Assembly: GCF_002127325.2 (NCBI RefSeq)
Contig: NC_035436.2
Span: 30,291,978 to 30,355,977, forward strand
DNA length: 64,000 nt
From: Helianthus annuus
Taxonomy: Eukaryota; Streptophyta; Magnoliopsida; Asterales; Asteraceae
Direction of reading: 5' to 3'
Shown here: one piece after another, positions 1 through 10,976 of the stretch
Position numbering within the stretch: the first letter of the stretch is position 1
How the letters are laid out: each line of letters opens with the position of its first letter
The notes under the pieces: model-generated
Told to the model about the DNA's origin: nothing
What the model saw: the letters and a program-made list of their open reading frames with translations, nothing else
Databases searched by the model: none
Made by a program: the position numbers and the translations under genes

Positions 1-1
1 C

Positions 2-2396
2 TGTTTAGAAAGATTATCCGGTCATAAATTTTATTGTTTTCTTAGATGGTTTTTCAGGTTACTTCCAAATACCGATAGCACCAGAGACCAAGAGAAAACA
101 ACTTTCACATACCCCTACGGAACTTTTGCATATCGACGCATGCCATTCGGTCTATGTAATGCGCCTGCAACATTCCAACGTTGTATGGTCGCCATTTTCC
201 CATGATATGATTGAAAAAACCATGGAAGTCTTCATGGATGACTTTTCCATCTTTGGAGACTCATATGATCAATGCCTCGATAATCTTGAACGAATGCTAT
301 CCCGATGTGAGGAAACTAACCTCGCCCTTAACTGGGAAAAATGCCATTTCATGGTAACAGAGGGAATAGTACTCGGACATAAAATCTCAAGCGAAGGAAT
401 GGAAGTTGATCGAGCAAAAATTGAGACTATATCTCGATTACCTCCTCCATCCTCCGTGCGAGCAATCAGAAGTTTCCTAGGGCATGCCGGATTCTATAGA
501 AGGTTTATCAAGGACTTTTCGAAAATTTCAAGACCTCTAACAAAATTGCTTGAAAAAGATGCACCCTTCATCTTTGACAAGGAATGCAATCAAGCATTTC
601 TAACCCTCAAGGAAATGCTAGTCAATGCACCTATCATGATAGCACCAGATTGGAAATTTCCTTTCGAAATCATGTGCGATGCAAGCGACTTTGCTGTTGG
701 AGCAGTATTGGGACAAAGAAAAGAAAAACATTTCCACCCAATTTATTATGCTAGTAAAACTCTAAATGATGCACAAGAAAATTATACAACTACAGAAAAA
801 GAGTTACTAGCGGTGGTGTTTGCTTTTGATAAATTTCGTTCTTATCTTGTTCTTTCTAAAACAATAGTTTATACAGACCATGCAGCCATCAGGTACCTCT
901 TCAAGAAGCAAGACGCAAAACCCCGTTTGATAAGGTGGATTCTACTCCTCCAAGAATTCGACATTGAAATCAAGGACAAAAGAGGAGCAGAAAACACTGC
1001 TGCAGATCACCTCTCACGCTTAGAAGACCCAGCTTTGGAGACAACCAGGGACGAGCAAATCAACGAAAAATTTCCCACGGAGTCCCTGGAAATGATGGAA
1101 AGCAGACAAGAACCATGGTATGCCGAATACGCTAATTTCTTAGCCAGCGGTATAGTCACCAAAGGATGGCCACATCATCAAAGGAAAAAATTCTTTGCTG
1201 ATGTAAAGCATTACTTTTGGGAAGACCCCTATCTTTTCAAAATGTGTGCCGATCAACTCATCCGAAGGTGTGTCCATGGTAATGAAGCACGAAGAATACT
1301 CCGTCATTGTCATGAAGGTCCATACGGAGGACATCATGGTGCCGCAAGTACCGCAAGAAAGGTATTTGATTCGGGATTCTACTGGCCAACCATTTACAAG
1401 GATGCACAAAACCTTGTAAAGACATGTGATGCCTGCCAAAGGTCAGGTAATATTTCTTCCAAAAACGAAATGCCTCAAAATGGCATTCTCGTTTGTGAAA
1501 TCTTTGATGTGTGGGGACTCGATTTCATGGGACCTTTCCCACCTTCAAAAGGAAACAAATATATACTTGTGGCAGTCGATTACTTGTCTAAATGGGCAGA
1601 GGCCGAGGCTCTTCCAACAAATGATGGAAGAGTAGTGGTAAAATTCCTAAAAAAATTGTTCTCTCGTTTCGGGACACCAAAAGCATTAATAAGTGATAGA
1701 GGTACCCATTTTTGCAATCATCAACTCGAAAAAATATTAACAAGGTATGGGGTCTATCACCGGGTCTCAACAGCATATCATCCTCAAACAAATGGGCAAG
1801 CCGAAGTGACTAATCGAGGTTTAAAACGAATACTTGAGAAAACCGTAGGGATAAATAAAAAAGAATGGGCTGACAAACTAGACGACGCTTTATGGGCTTT
1901 TCGAACCGCTTATAAAACCACTATAGGCACAACCCCATATAAACTCGTCTATGGAAAAAGTTGTCACTTGCCAGTAGAAATCGCTCACAAAGCCTACTGG
2001 GCAATAAAAAACGTAAACTTAGACTTAGAAGTTGCCGGTAAGAATCGATTTTGTCAAATAAACGAATTAGAAGAACTTAGGAATTATGCATATTCTAACT
2101 CCGAAATTTATAAAGAAAGAATGAAAAATTTGCATGATAAATATATTAAATCTAATGAATTTCGGGTTGGAGACCAAGTTCTATTGTTCAATTCGCGACT
2201 TCGATTGTTTCCTGGTAAGTTAAAATCTAGGTGGTCGGGACCTTTTTCAGTCACCCATGTTTTTCCACACGGTGCAGTAGAAATTAAAACTCGAAATGGG
2301 ACACCATTTAAAGTCAATGGCCAACGGCTGAAACTCTACAGAGGATCCATTGAGGATGAGGAAGAGGAAATCGCACTTCAAACGGTCAACGAATAA
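2..2396 (+). pseudogene. pol: E0 pol: reverse transcriptase-RNase H-integrase, frameshifted at its 5' end
   Basis: This is the C-terminal half of an Athila-type polyprotein, which copies element RNA to cDNA and integrates it. The frame is continuous from about 201 to the stop at 2396. It shows the RT active site FMDD (233-242), the RNase H start [13 protein letters not shown] (Asp codon 678), an HHCC integrase zinc finger around 1300-1440, and the DD35E core with Asp codons 1521 and 1695 and Glu 1803, exactly 35 residues apart. There is no chromodomain, as usual for Athila. Upstream, the RT reading shifts frame three times: an extra base near 37-41, a missing base near 86-88, and an extra base near 198-200 in a CCC run. 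Integrase is intact but RT as written is broken. Two of the three indels sit in homopolymers, so assembly error is a real alternative to decay. Confidence 0.85.
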
Positions 2397-2535
2397 ACTC
2401 ATACCCGACATGTTACAGGTAAGTATACATTCGAAACCGGTAAAATCATCTAACCATTATTCGGAGATAAGGGGCATGCACACGAACACGTAAAAAAAAA
2501 ATAAAAAAAAAATATAATTTTCAAAAATTTCACCC

Positions 2536-2573
2536 GGCACGGGGCCGTGTCCGCTGGACACGGGGCCGTGTCG
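2536..2573. repeat. CACGGGGCCGTG palindrome pair 1 (E0)
   Basis: Two tandem copies of the near-palindrome GGACACGGGGCCGTGTCC (arms GGACACGG/CCGTGTCC around GG) separated by a few bases. The motif recurs at 3090, 4661-4853 and 6499-6724. Confidence 0.85.
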
Positions 2574-3089
2574 AGGCGACTGTCGGGATAAAACCCTCTT
2601 TTTCTATCAGTTACACCATTCCACACGCCCTGTTTCGCCGAAAACTCTCTGGTTAGAGGCGATTTTCTGCAGATTTCGAACGTTACCACCGAACCTAACA
2701 ACGTCAAGGTATGATTCTATCCTTCTTAGTAGTTAGATTAGTTACTTGCATGTAGTTAAAACATCAAAAATTGGGGGAAATCTAGGGTTCTTCATGTTCA
2801 TCCGGATCGAACTCAAAATTTTTGATGAAAATTGTTAGTAGTAGTTTAGAGTAGAGTAGTAGGAAGTAAATAGACATGTATTGTTGATAGATTTGTCCGA
2901 TTTCCAACTAAAAACACAAACCCTTGTTCTTGAACCGAAAAACACAAAATTGAAAGGGTAAATGGTTTGATTTTGGAAAAAATGACACTTAGGGTTTCAT
3001 TTTCGGGGGAAACCGCTGCTATTAGGCTAAAAATTTTCAGGTTTTCGAAACCGGGACGAAAAAATGAAAATTAGGTGTTACAGACGCCT

Positions 3090-3128
3090 GAACACGGGGC
3101 CGTGTCCGCTGAACACGGGGCCGTGTCC
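3090..3128. repeat. CACGGGGCCGTG palindrome pair 2 (E0)
   Basis: Two copies of GAACACGGGGCCGTGTCC at 3090-3107 and 3111-3128, inside the candidate intron. Confidence 0.85.
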
Positions 3129-3197
3129 AGCCCACTGTTTGCAGTTTTCAACCTGAATTTCCATGTTTCGCACTAACTTTTGCTGTATTCTTTTCAG

Positions 3198-4340
3198 ATG
3201 TCCAAATTCACACGGTTCAATGCCAGCGAACTTGACGCCAGGGCTCGCTACGAGGTCCTACAAACAAGGCCCGAAGAGTATCCAAGGCGGGCATGTACCG
3301 ATCTTCTGACAATGGTAAACCAACTGGACCGCTTCAACAACATAGTGACGGGTCCACTGCACGTCGCATTGACTACCCGACTTCGGTCGGTCCATCAATG
3401 CACATTGGAGTTCTATAGCACGTTCATCTTCAACTCGAGACGCGAACCGTTTGATCACGAGGCGGTCGAGTTTCGATGTGGGGGTACGACCTATAGAACC
3501 TCCATGGCGCAGTTCGGATCAATCATTGGGCTGTACAAAGACGAAGAAGCGGGGAATGAAGAGAATACCGGGGGATTGCGAGACTTGGACGCAACTGAAC
3601 GCCAAGCCGCATGGGCTCAAATCGGTGATGGGATCTACAACTCAAGCAGCACAAAGAGTACCAAACTGAGAGACCCGTTATATCGCTACATCCACAGGCT
3701 CCTCACGTACTCGCTGAACCAACGCCATGACAGTAGTGGCGTTGTTGGGGTTAGAGATTTGGTTGTCCTTCACTGCATCCACAACCGGAAGCCTCTCGAT
3801 GTTCCTTACCTCCTACTGCGGAACATGCACTTGAACCGCCTTGCCTCTGCTCCTACACCAATCTTCTTCGGGGGATGGGTGTACCGTCTTTTCAAGCACT
3901 TCACGAACATCCCGAAGTCCTTCGAAAGGAGTCCATGGTCGGGACGGGTTGATTACCATATCTGCCGGGCCATGAACTTGCTCTATGAAGCGGAGGACGG
4001 GACGGTGAGCTTTCAGAGGACACAAGGCTACGCATGGAACCCGCAAGAGGCTCTAGTTCTTCATGCACCACCTCCACAGTACCAATACCCTCCCCAAGGC
4101 GATCCGGGTCAATCCTCCTCTCAAGGAGGCGGTTTTCCTAATTTCCAAAGTTTACATGATCTTTTGCAGGAAAACCTCATGTGCACCAGGAACACCTACA
4201 ACCTCGCCAACAACACACACCTCCGGGTAGGAGCTATCGAACGCAGCGTCAACGATATACAAGATGATATCGGTAGCATCCGGGAGTACATGGCGAGGCA
4301 GGGAGGCGGAGGTGAAGACAGTGATGAAGATATGGAGTAG
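3198..4340 (+). CDS. Athila-type second ORF (ORF-1 / env-position protein), function unknown
   Basis: A 380-residue ORF after integrase, the position where Athila elements carry an additional ORF often called env-like. I start it at the ATG at 3198, which follows an acceptor-like TTTTCAG; the reading frame upstream of it has no ATG. The first 250 residues resemble the plant Athila ORF-1 type (for example the stretch CTLEFYSTFIFNSRREPF), but I cannot confirm the family without a search. The C-terminal third is low complexity: a proline, glutamine and tyrosine-rich stretch, then a short heptad-like segment (VGAIERSVNDIQDDIGSIRE), then an acidic tail ending EDSDEDME. I see no signal peptide or transmembrane helix, which argues against a true envelope protein. 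The frame is intact, unlike the start of pol in the same element. Confidence 0.65.
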   Translation: MSKFTRFNASELDARARYEVLQTRPEEYPRRACTDLLTMVNQLDRFNNIVTGPLHVALTTRLRSVHQCTLEFYSTFIFNSRREPFDHEAVEFRCGGTTYRTSMAQFGSIIGLYKDEEAGNEENTGGLRDLDATERQAAWAQIGDGIYNSSSTKSTKLRDPLYRYIHRLLTYSLNQRHDSSGVVGVRDLVVLHCIHNRKPLDVPYLLLRNMHLNRLASAPTPIFFGGWVYRLFKHFTNIPKSFERSPWSGRVDYHICRAMNLLYEAEDGTVSFQRTQGYAWNPQEALVLHAPPPQYQYPPQGDPGQSSSQGGGFPNFQSLHDLLQENLMCTRNTYNLANNTHLRVGAIERSVNDIQDDIGSIREYMARQGGGGEDSDEDME

Positions 4341-4660
4341 GAGGCTGGGAGGAGCAAGGGGCTAGCTGGTGATGAGCCCACAGGTTTGATTACCCTTCTT
4401 TTCCATCGAACAATTCATGGCCTGCGTGCCATTTGTCAAGACAATTTACTTTCCTTAACTACTTTTTATCTTTATTTTGTTTTTACTTTATGTTTGGATA
4501 ATATTTGACTATGGTAAGATTAGGATGGTTTGTGCTTGGTTGGATGGTATTGAATGCTTGAACAGGTGCAATGCAAGAGTTAGAATGCTAAACATTAGCA
4601 CTCGCAGCCCTAGGAGGAAGAAACCGGGAGAAAACCCTATTTTTCTGGCTAACAGACTGT

Positions 4661-4853
4661 CCACACGGGGACGTGTCCAGCCGACACGCCCCCGTGTCCA
4701 TCTCCCAGTTCTGCTGTTTGGCTACTGACCTGCAGATTTTTGCCGGACACGTGGCCGTGTTCACCCAACACGCCCCCGTGTTCACCCTCTGTAAGTTTTT
4801 CGTTACTGGCAGTTCGCCACGGGGCCCTGTCCAATGGACACGGGGCCGTGTCC
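4661..4853. repeat. CACGGGGCCGTG palindrome cluster 3 (E0 tail)
   Basis: Six variants in 190 bp: 4661-4678, 4683-4699, 4744-4761, 4766-4782, 4816-4832 and 4836-4853. Variants include CACGCCCCCGTG and CACGTGGCCGTG, so the outer CACG/CGTG arms are kept while the centre drifts. Confidence 0.8.
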
Positions 4854-4930
4854 AGAACGCCAGTAACACGAATCTTTGTTTTTAAACACACTTTTACATA
4901 TTCTAATCAACCAAAAACTTTATTTTTGGA

Positions 4931-4970
4931 CACATTGAGGACAATGTGTAATTTAAGTGTGGGGGGATGC
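4931..4970 (+). promoter_or_regulatory. Internal PPT-like site with upstream AGGA-loop hairpin
   Basis: Hairpin CACATTG-AGGA-CAATGTG (4931-4948), then AAGTGTGGGGGGATGC (4955-4970). This copies the layout of the true PPT at 6211-6251 about 1.3 kb downstream. It may be a second plus-strand priming site. Confidence 0.6.
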
Positions 4971-6210
4971 TAAAACCTTGGAATTTTTGCAAAATCCTAA
5001 AACAAGCCTTACACAAAACTCTATTGGAACCGCTAAACACCCCAAATTTTTTCAAAAACTTTTTCATTTTTTTTATTTTATTTACTTGTCTTAGTTTAAG
5101 TTGGGAATAACAAGTTATAAAAGGGTTATATTTTTACAAACTTACAACCGATAGCGTCGTGATAAAAAGAACTAACATAAGAAAATTATGAAACGGTATA
5201 ACAAGTCTAGCTAAAATTCGATTATATATGCTTGGTCACATTAAAAACCCATTCCCACAAAAAGTGAGTTTTGAGCCTTTATTGAGCATAAAAATACACA
5301 TATTTAGATTAAATGCTCATTTTTCGTTTCTTGTGTGAATAGCCGCTCGGTCTTTACAAATCTAGAACTTGCCACGACGATACATTCCCGGTCCTTACCA
5401 ACTTAAACCCAAGTAAGTAAATGATGGAGGCATTAGGACTAACTATTTTTCTTTCAAAACCATTATTTTTCATTTTTTTACCTACCCAAAATCCCCCTAG
5501 AAAACCCCTTTGAGCCTAAACCTTTCATTTCATTACCCCCAAAACAATTTTTTTTTTTTTACCCACCAAAAACCTTTTTCATTTTTTTCACCTTTATTTT
5601 AGTAACAAACTCGGTTTTTCATAAACATACCCTTTACGTGACGAAAAAAAAAAAAAAAAAAAAGAGAGAAATGAAGTCAAAAACAAACATAAGCTACAAA
5701 AAGCTTGTTTGGAGAAATACTTCAAAAATAAATGTCACCAAAAATAAGGTATTTTACGAAAACCGACACTTGTTACGATTTTCGCCCTTTTTACTAACCA
5801 CTAACCAACCACCCACCTTTAAACCCAAGCCTTCACCCCAAAAGACCTCTTGATATTTACAAAGGTAAAAAGTTAAAAAGGAGGAGGATTGATCGCTTGG
5901 CAAGCATATGGAGAATGTAAATCCGTGCCGCTCTCGAGCGATTCACTTAAATATACACCTTCGGCCGAGTGATTGAGTGATCTCCCGTAAGGTATGTGAA
6001 CTTGTATATAAATGGAATTTTAATAAGGCATGCTACGCCCAAATAAGTAGTTTATCTTATGAAAAGTTCAAAATAAACCATGACGAATAAGATTGTAAAT
6101 AAAATAAAAATAGAACCTATACAAACCTTGGATTCCCGACACTCTAGGACAAGTTAAAAAAACTTCTCTTCTACCTATTCCATTTGGGAGTGTAAGCCAC
6201 ATTAAAAGAG

Positions 6211-6251
6211 TTTTGCTTGAGGACAAGCAAAAGTTCAAGTGTGGGGGTATT
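6211..6251 (+). promoter_or_regulatory. Polypurine tract of E0 with upstream AGGA-loop hairpin
   Basis: Hairpin TTTTGCTTG-AGGA-CAAGCAAAA (6211-6232) followed by AAGTGTGGGGGTATT (6237-6251), abutting the LTR start TGATG at 6252. PPT identity is secure from its position; the hairpin role is inferred. Confidence 0.8.
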
Positions 6252-6498
6252 TGATGTGTGTAAAATGCAACATATAAAACACATCAATTAAGGCATAAAA
6301 CTAACCCTTTTTTAAGTACTAATGTTGGAAAAAGAGTGTTTTTGTCTTCCTTTTGTATTTTCAGGATGAAATGAGCTCAAAATCACAAAAGAAGCAAAAA
6401 GACCACTAATTCTACCATAAATACAAGAAAAGGAACAAAAGTAAACTGCCCGGACCCTCAACGGCACCTCCCAAGACAAAGAGAAGAGAACAGAGTCT

Positions 6499-6724
6499 GA
6501 ACACGCCCCGTGTCCAGTGAACACGGGGGCGTGCCCAGGAAGCAGCAGAAAAGACAAACCAGTAGAAGCTTCCATTGCTCACCACGGGGCCGTGCCCAGC
6601 GGGCACGGGGGCGTGTTGAAAGTACAGCAGGCGCATTAATTGTAATTCGCAATTACAATTAATGAAGAGAGAGAATGTCAGACGGGCACGGGGCCGTGTC
6701 CAGCGGACACGGGGCCGTGTCCAG
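6499..6724. repeat. CACGGGGCCGTG palindrome cluster 4 (E0 LTR, upstream of TATA)
   Basis: Copies at 6499-6515, 6519-6535, 6581-6615 and 6683-6724. The last pair ends 15 bp before the TATA box, in the U3 promoter region. Confidence 0.8.
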
Positions 6725-6738
6725 CGTTCTGTTCAGCC

Positions 6739-6747
6739 TATAAATAG
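6739..6747 (+). promoter_or_regulatory. TATA box of the E0 LTR promoter
   Basis: TATAAATAG followed about 30 bp later by a pyrimidine-rich CATTCTCTCTCATCCC, a good plant start region. This sets U3 at about 6252-6770 and R/U5 after it. Confidence 0.7.
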
Positions 6748-7340
6748 AGGAGCTTGGTTTCATTCTCTCTCATCCCTTGGCACACCACCTCTCTCACACT
6801 TCATCCACCACCCACCACCACCATAACACCATCATCCACCACCATCATCCATTGTCCATCGTAGAGTGTGTGAGTCGTCTCGGGATCCAAGATTGATCGT
6901 AAGAGTTCTTGACAATCAAGGCCATGGTTGCCTAAGTCTCTTACATCACTTGGTGAAGACAAGTGTTTAGTATAATACTTTTTATTTTTAATCTTTTGCA
7001 CTTTTTATTTGGTTTTGTATTAATGACTTTAATAACTAGTTACTTATGTTGAAGGTGATCTTTCCTTATCGTTTGTCCGTGGTGTCTTGGCGTTATTTTA
7101 CTGTCTATATAAAATAAAAGATTTTCACCATTCATATCTCCACGGTCTATATGGAGGTATGTTGGCTACCTGGTCGGGGGTTAAGGGAACGGTTTGGTAA
7201 GGGTCTTGCCCTTGTTCAGCGTTTAGAGGTCCTGCTTGGGACCTGGGTCAAATTTAGTAGGATCTCCTTCAATGCCCATAGGTATTGGATGGCGGGGATC
7301 CAAACTCTTTGACCCCCTCATAAGCTAACTACTATTAATA

Positions 7341-7556
7341 CTATAACCCGGCTATTTAGGACTGTATCCCTGCTGACTCAGACTACTTAGCCGAGGGTAA
7401 CGTCACCGCCAAAAGCGGGGCCTACCATAATTTGCATTAATAACTTAATTCATTATCTTTCAATAATCCGACCCTTTAGGATTGTATCCTTGCTGACTCA
7501 AACTACTGGGTTGAGGGTAACGTCGCCTTCAAAAGAGGGGCCTACTACAATAACTA
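7341..7556 (+). repeat. Two-unit tandem structured repeat in E0 R/U5
   Basis: Two diverged units with a 120-bp period. Unit 1 pairs CGGCT (7349) with AGCCG (7389) and CCGC (7406) with GCGG (7415). Unit 2 keeps both stems with different bases: CGACCC (7469) with GGGTTG (7508), and CCTT (7526) with GAGG (7535). Confidence 0.6.
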
Positions 7557-7945
7557 AGATAATCTCTTAAACAAGTGCAAAAGTGCGAAAATAATCAAAG
7601 GTTATACTAATACACGTGTCGGATCCAAGTGATTCATCTTGTCTATCTGTTTTTATTTTATTTTATTTTTCAGCATTTAGTTAGTTTTTATTTTTCTTAG
7701 TTTAAAACATTTTTCTAACTTTTTGATTTGATTAGACGTTGAGGATAAACCGGTATTAAAAGCTCTTGTGTCCTTGGACGACCTCGGTATCTTACCAACA
7801 CTATACTACGTCCACGATGGGTGCACTTGCCCATATGTGTGTTTAGTGTTAGTGAATATCGTGTTTTATAAATTTAAAACTTGGCTAAAAGTGTAAAAAG
7901 GGCTTAAATAAACATCTAAAAATATATTACACTACACACGCATCA

Positions 7946-9607
7946 AAAACCTTTGTGGGTTTAGAATAAGTTAAACAACAGCCTTTGTCCAAAATCTTGT
8001 GAAGGTGTGTTATCGGCTTCAAACCCCTCAACAAGGTGTGTTGTTAAACAACATTAAAAAACAAAGATGAAAGTAAAGTAGACACAGAGGCATAATACTT
8101 AACCATGTAGACACAGTTAAAACACATTTATGCACCTGAAAAAAAACAATCTTACTAACTATACACCGATGTCAAAAGAAGCACGTTCAACTATTGAATA
8201 AGCCCAGAAGTATTAGAACACTCATATATAATGTATCAACAGGAAATTATTAACATGTATTTAGTTAAAAATTAAACAACTATTTATAATTAGTCATAAG
8301 TTCAATATAATCAAAATCAACAGAATAGTTCATGTTCTTTCATCACATAAACCTTGGCCTCACAAATAGTAGTCCATATGTTACATCTAACATTCTTCAT
8401 GTAAAAACACAAGATATAAACGATTTTGAAAGTTAAGTATGCTCAGAAAGGCGTACAACAGGAACAAATATCAAATCTATGAATCGTACTAACACTTTTT
8501 CAGACTTTAATCGCAGATTTACATCCAAAAAATAATAGTAATAATAAGCATAAAAATAAAAAAAGAAAGAAACCCCAACAAACAGGTTTCTCTTTGTGTA
8601 TTGAAGAACCCAGATCAACACAAAACAAAAGTAAATGAAGGTCCATTGTTTTATTGTTTTTTCTGATCACAACCCAACCACGAAACCCTAATTATGCCAT
8701 ATACGAATCTGACCTTTGCAGCTTTCCGCGATTTAGCAGTTGAAGATGTGCACTTGCCGGAGTGGTCTCGCCGATCGGAAGTTCACCGACTTCTCTGTGT
8801 CGTAGTGTCTGTGTTTCTTCTCTCCCCCTCTCTCTCTCTCTCTCTGTGTTTTGATCTGATGGATTGAGGGGGACTTGATGTGTATCGAGAAAAGGAAGTA
8901 GTGGGTGGCTGTTATAATAGCCTGTTGACTGTTGAGGTGCATGGAGAAAACCAAACGGTGGGTAGGTTATAAATGGTGAGGTTGATGTTTATCCATAAGG
9001 GTAAATACTATTTTTTGTATATAAATTAAAATTGTTATTTTTGTTTATAATATTCTTTAGACGGGCCATGAACAAATGGTATAAAATATTGACGTCATCC
9101 CGATCCTGATATCGATAATTCTGATCCTGACATGTTTCGGTATTGGAAATGGTATCCACATTTTGGTTTTTTCGTGTTATCGGTATGGTGTTGTACCGGT
9201 AAAATACCGACTTTTTCCCTCAAAATACTGATATCTAACCGAACCGACATGTTTCTGTTTTGGTATCATGTATTCATGAAATTTCGGATAGGGATTATCG
9301 GTGTCGGGCCGGGATCGGGACGACATCGGTATTCGCTCATCCCCACTTTAGTTTTGTGTTCACTTAATGTGTGCGTTTGTAATTTTTATTTTGACCTGCT
9401 TTTAAGTTTTTGGCTTCTTAAAATTTAATATGTCATTTTTGTAGTGTTTGGATAATGTTTTTGCAAAATATGTTTCACTGGTTTTAAAATTAAAAAAAAA
9501 AGTTCGATTGTTGTACTATTTTCAAATAGGAGATGGAAAAGAGGAAAAGGAGAAGCAAACCGAAAAACCATGAATATACATTGTCTTTGTCTGTTACCTT
9601 AGCGTAA
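7946..9607. other. Unassigned intergenic sequence
   Basis: No ORF I can support. It includes a CT microsatellite and an A/T-rich area. The stretch around 9050-9350 alternates CGGTAT and ATACCG words and may be an old MITE or hAT fragment, but I could not find its ends. Part of this may be cargo of the Helitron ending at 9635. Confidence 0.5.
8827..8845. repeat. (CT)n microsatellite
   Basis: Run of CT dinucleotides directly visible in the sequence. Confidence 0.8.
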
Positions 9608-9635
9608 CCCGTCCAACGGACGGGTATTAAACTAG
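9608..9635 (+). mobile_element. Helitron-type 3' terminus, forward orientation
   Basis: Hairpin CCCGTCC-AAC-GGACGGG (9608-9624), then TATTAAA and CTAG (9632-9635) followed by T. A GC hairpin 5-12 bp before CTRR with insertion ahead of T is the defining Helitron 3' end. I could not locate the matching 5' TC end. Confidence 0.65.
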
Positions 9636-9796
9636 TTTAGTTGGTGTAGACAGAGATTTGAGACTTAGGGGGTGTTTGTCCTAGCTTTTTTGACAAAGCT
9701 TATAGTTTTTTTTAGCTTTTTTTACAAAATAAGTTTAATTTGGTATTTGGTTTAGCTTTTTAAGCTTATGCTTATTAGTTTATATAAACTAACTAG

Positions 9797-10145
9797 GTTA
9801 GAACCCCGTGTATTACACGGACGTAATAAATGTAATTTATTACTCGTGTTGAGTAAATATAATTTTATATATTAAATAATAAAAAATTATATATGTAAGA
9901 ACCTCGTGTATTTTGCAGGTTTAATAAAAGTAATTTTATATACCAAACAATAAAAAGTTATATTTAAAAAAAAAACCTTGTGTATTCACAGGTGAAAAAA
10001 TGTAATTTTATATACTAAATAATAAAAAAAGTTATATTTAAAAAAAAACTATGTGTATTGTACGGGTTGAATAAATTTAATTTTATATAACAAATAATAA
10101 AAAAATGTTATATCTTTAAAAATCTTGTGTACTACACGAGTTTAT
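9797..10145. repeat. Subterminal tandem array of the reverse Helitron
   Basis: Four to five degenerate units of about 75-100 bp. Each starts with a variant of AACCCCGTGTATTACACGG and continues AATAAATGTAATTTTATATA. Each unit therefore begins with its own partial copy of the terminal hairpin. Confidence 0.7.
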
Positions 10146-10491
10146 CTATTGTTAAAAAAATCATTCTAAATCAAAATGGATTTTTTATTATTTTTTAAAT
10201 TAGGTTAATACTAATTAAAATTTTTGGGTTGATTAATAAGTTATTTAATATAATTTCTCATACTTAACAATAATAACATTAACAATAAATAATTCATTCA
10301 TGATTTTATTATTATTACCTCTGTTGTAAATGTGTTATTAGTAATATGTAGTTCTAACATCATGATGTTACACAAATAAAACTACATAAAAGATAATTGG
10401 CTTATAACCTAAGGCTATCATGAAGTGTGATAAATGTGTTCTCATAAATTATCTACCAAACCACATAAAATACTTTTATTAATATTGTTGT

Positions 10492-10963
10492 TGTAAGTCC
10501 CATATAACCGGATCTTTCAATGATATCAAACAATCACCAAGTTTGTGCGGAATCCAAACTTGGTGAGATTCAAGAACAAACACAAAAATCAGAAAATACG
10601 AAGAACACGATACTGAATCACTTTCAAACTTGCACACGATTCTATTACTATCAACTAGCAAAACCGTCTGTTACAAGTTCCTACACCACTACCAATCGCC
10701 TCCCACTCTCTGTTTTTCTGGAAATTCTGTAACTAGGAGGTTCAAACCCTAAAACAAGTTGTAAACTTGTTTATATACATAGACAAGCCCAATTCCCTAC
10801 ATGGGCTCCCCTTGGGCCTGCTTGGCCCACATGGCCTAAAGCTTGGCCCAAGTAACCTATAAAGGTCCAAAACCTAATATAAACTAACCCGGTAAAGCCC
10901 AGTTCGTAACCATAGCCTGTTGTGTTAATTTGATGCGTCAGTCTCACACTTTAGGGCCTAACA
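10492..10963 (-). repeat. 3' LTR of the gag-only copia element
   Basis: 472 bp. On the minus strand it begins TGTTAGGCCC and ends GACTTACA. The element's PPT (TCTAGGGGGAGAT on the minus strand) abuts it at 10964-10976. Confidence 0.9.
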
Positions 10964-10976
10964 ATCTCCCCCTAGA

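Larger units (their letters stand above)
2419..3197 (+). other. Candidate intron / spliced leader between pol and the second ORF of E0
   Basis: Twenty bases after the pol stop is a textbook plant splice donor, CAG|GTAAGT (GT at 2419). A second donor-like AAG|GTATGA lies at 2709. An acceptor TTCTTTTCAG ends at 3197, directly before the ATG of the next ORF. The second ORF could therefore be made from a spliced subgenomic RNA, as proposed for env-like ORFs of some plant retroelements. Splicing is inferred from sequence only. Confidence 0.4.
4341..6210 (+). other. Non-coding 3' tail of E0
   Basis: No supported gene. It holds a palindrome cluster (4661-4853), an internal PPT-like site (4931-4970), A- and T-rich tracts including an A run near 5643-5661, and otherwise unstructured AT-rich sequence. 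A long non-coding region between the last ORF and the 3' LTR is usual in Athila elements. Confidence 0.7.
1..7945 (+). mobile_element. E0: 3' part of an Athila-lineage Ty3/gypsy LTR retrotransposon
   Basis: The element enters from the left edge already inside reverse transcriptase, so its 5' LTR, PBS, gag and protease lie outside the window. Visible in order are RT-RNase H-integrase, a spacer with splice-like sites, an extra ORF, about 1.9 kb of non-coding tail, a polypurine tract and one complete LTR. Order, TGATG/CATCA LTR ends, an AAGTGTGGGG-type PPT and an ORF after integrase all fit the Athila lineage. No target-site duplication can be checked. Confidence 0.85.
6252..7945 (+). repeat. 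3' LTR of E0 (1694 bp)
   Basis: Starts TGATGTGTGT just after the PPT and ends ACGCATCA, giving inverted TGATG/CATCA ends. It contains palindromes, a TATA box and a two-unit structured repeat. The 5' partner is outside the window. Confidence 0.85.

Noticed and set aside
8200..8960. Possible 5' end of a minus-strand gene near the CT repeat
   Set aside because: Short ORFs only, no domain, no convincing splice chain.
9050..9350. Possible MITE or hAT fragment with CGGTAT/ATACCG words
   Set aside because: No terminal inverted repeats or target-site duplication could be placed.
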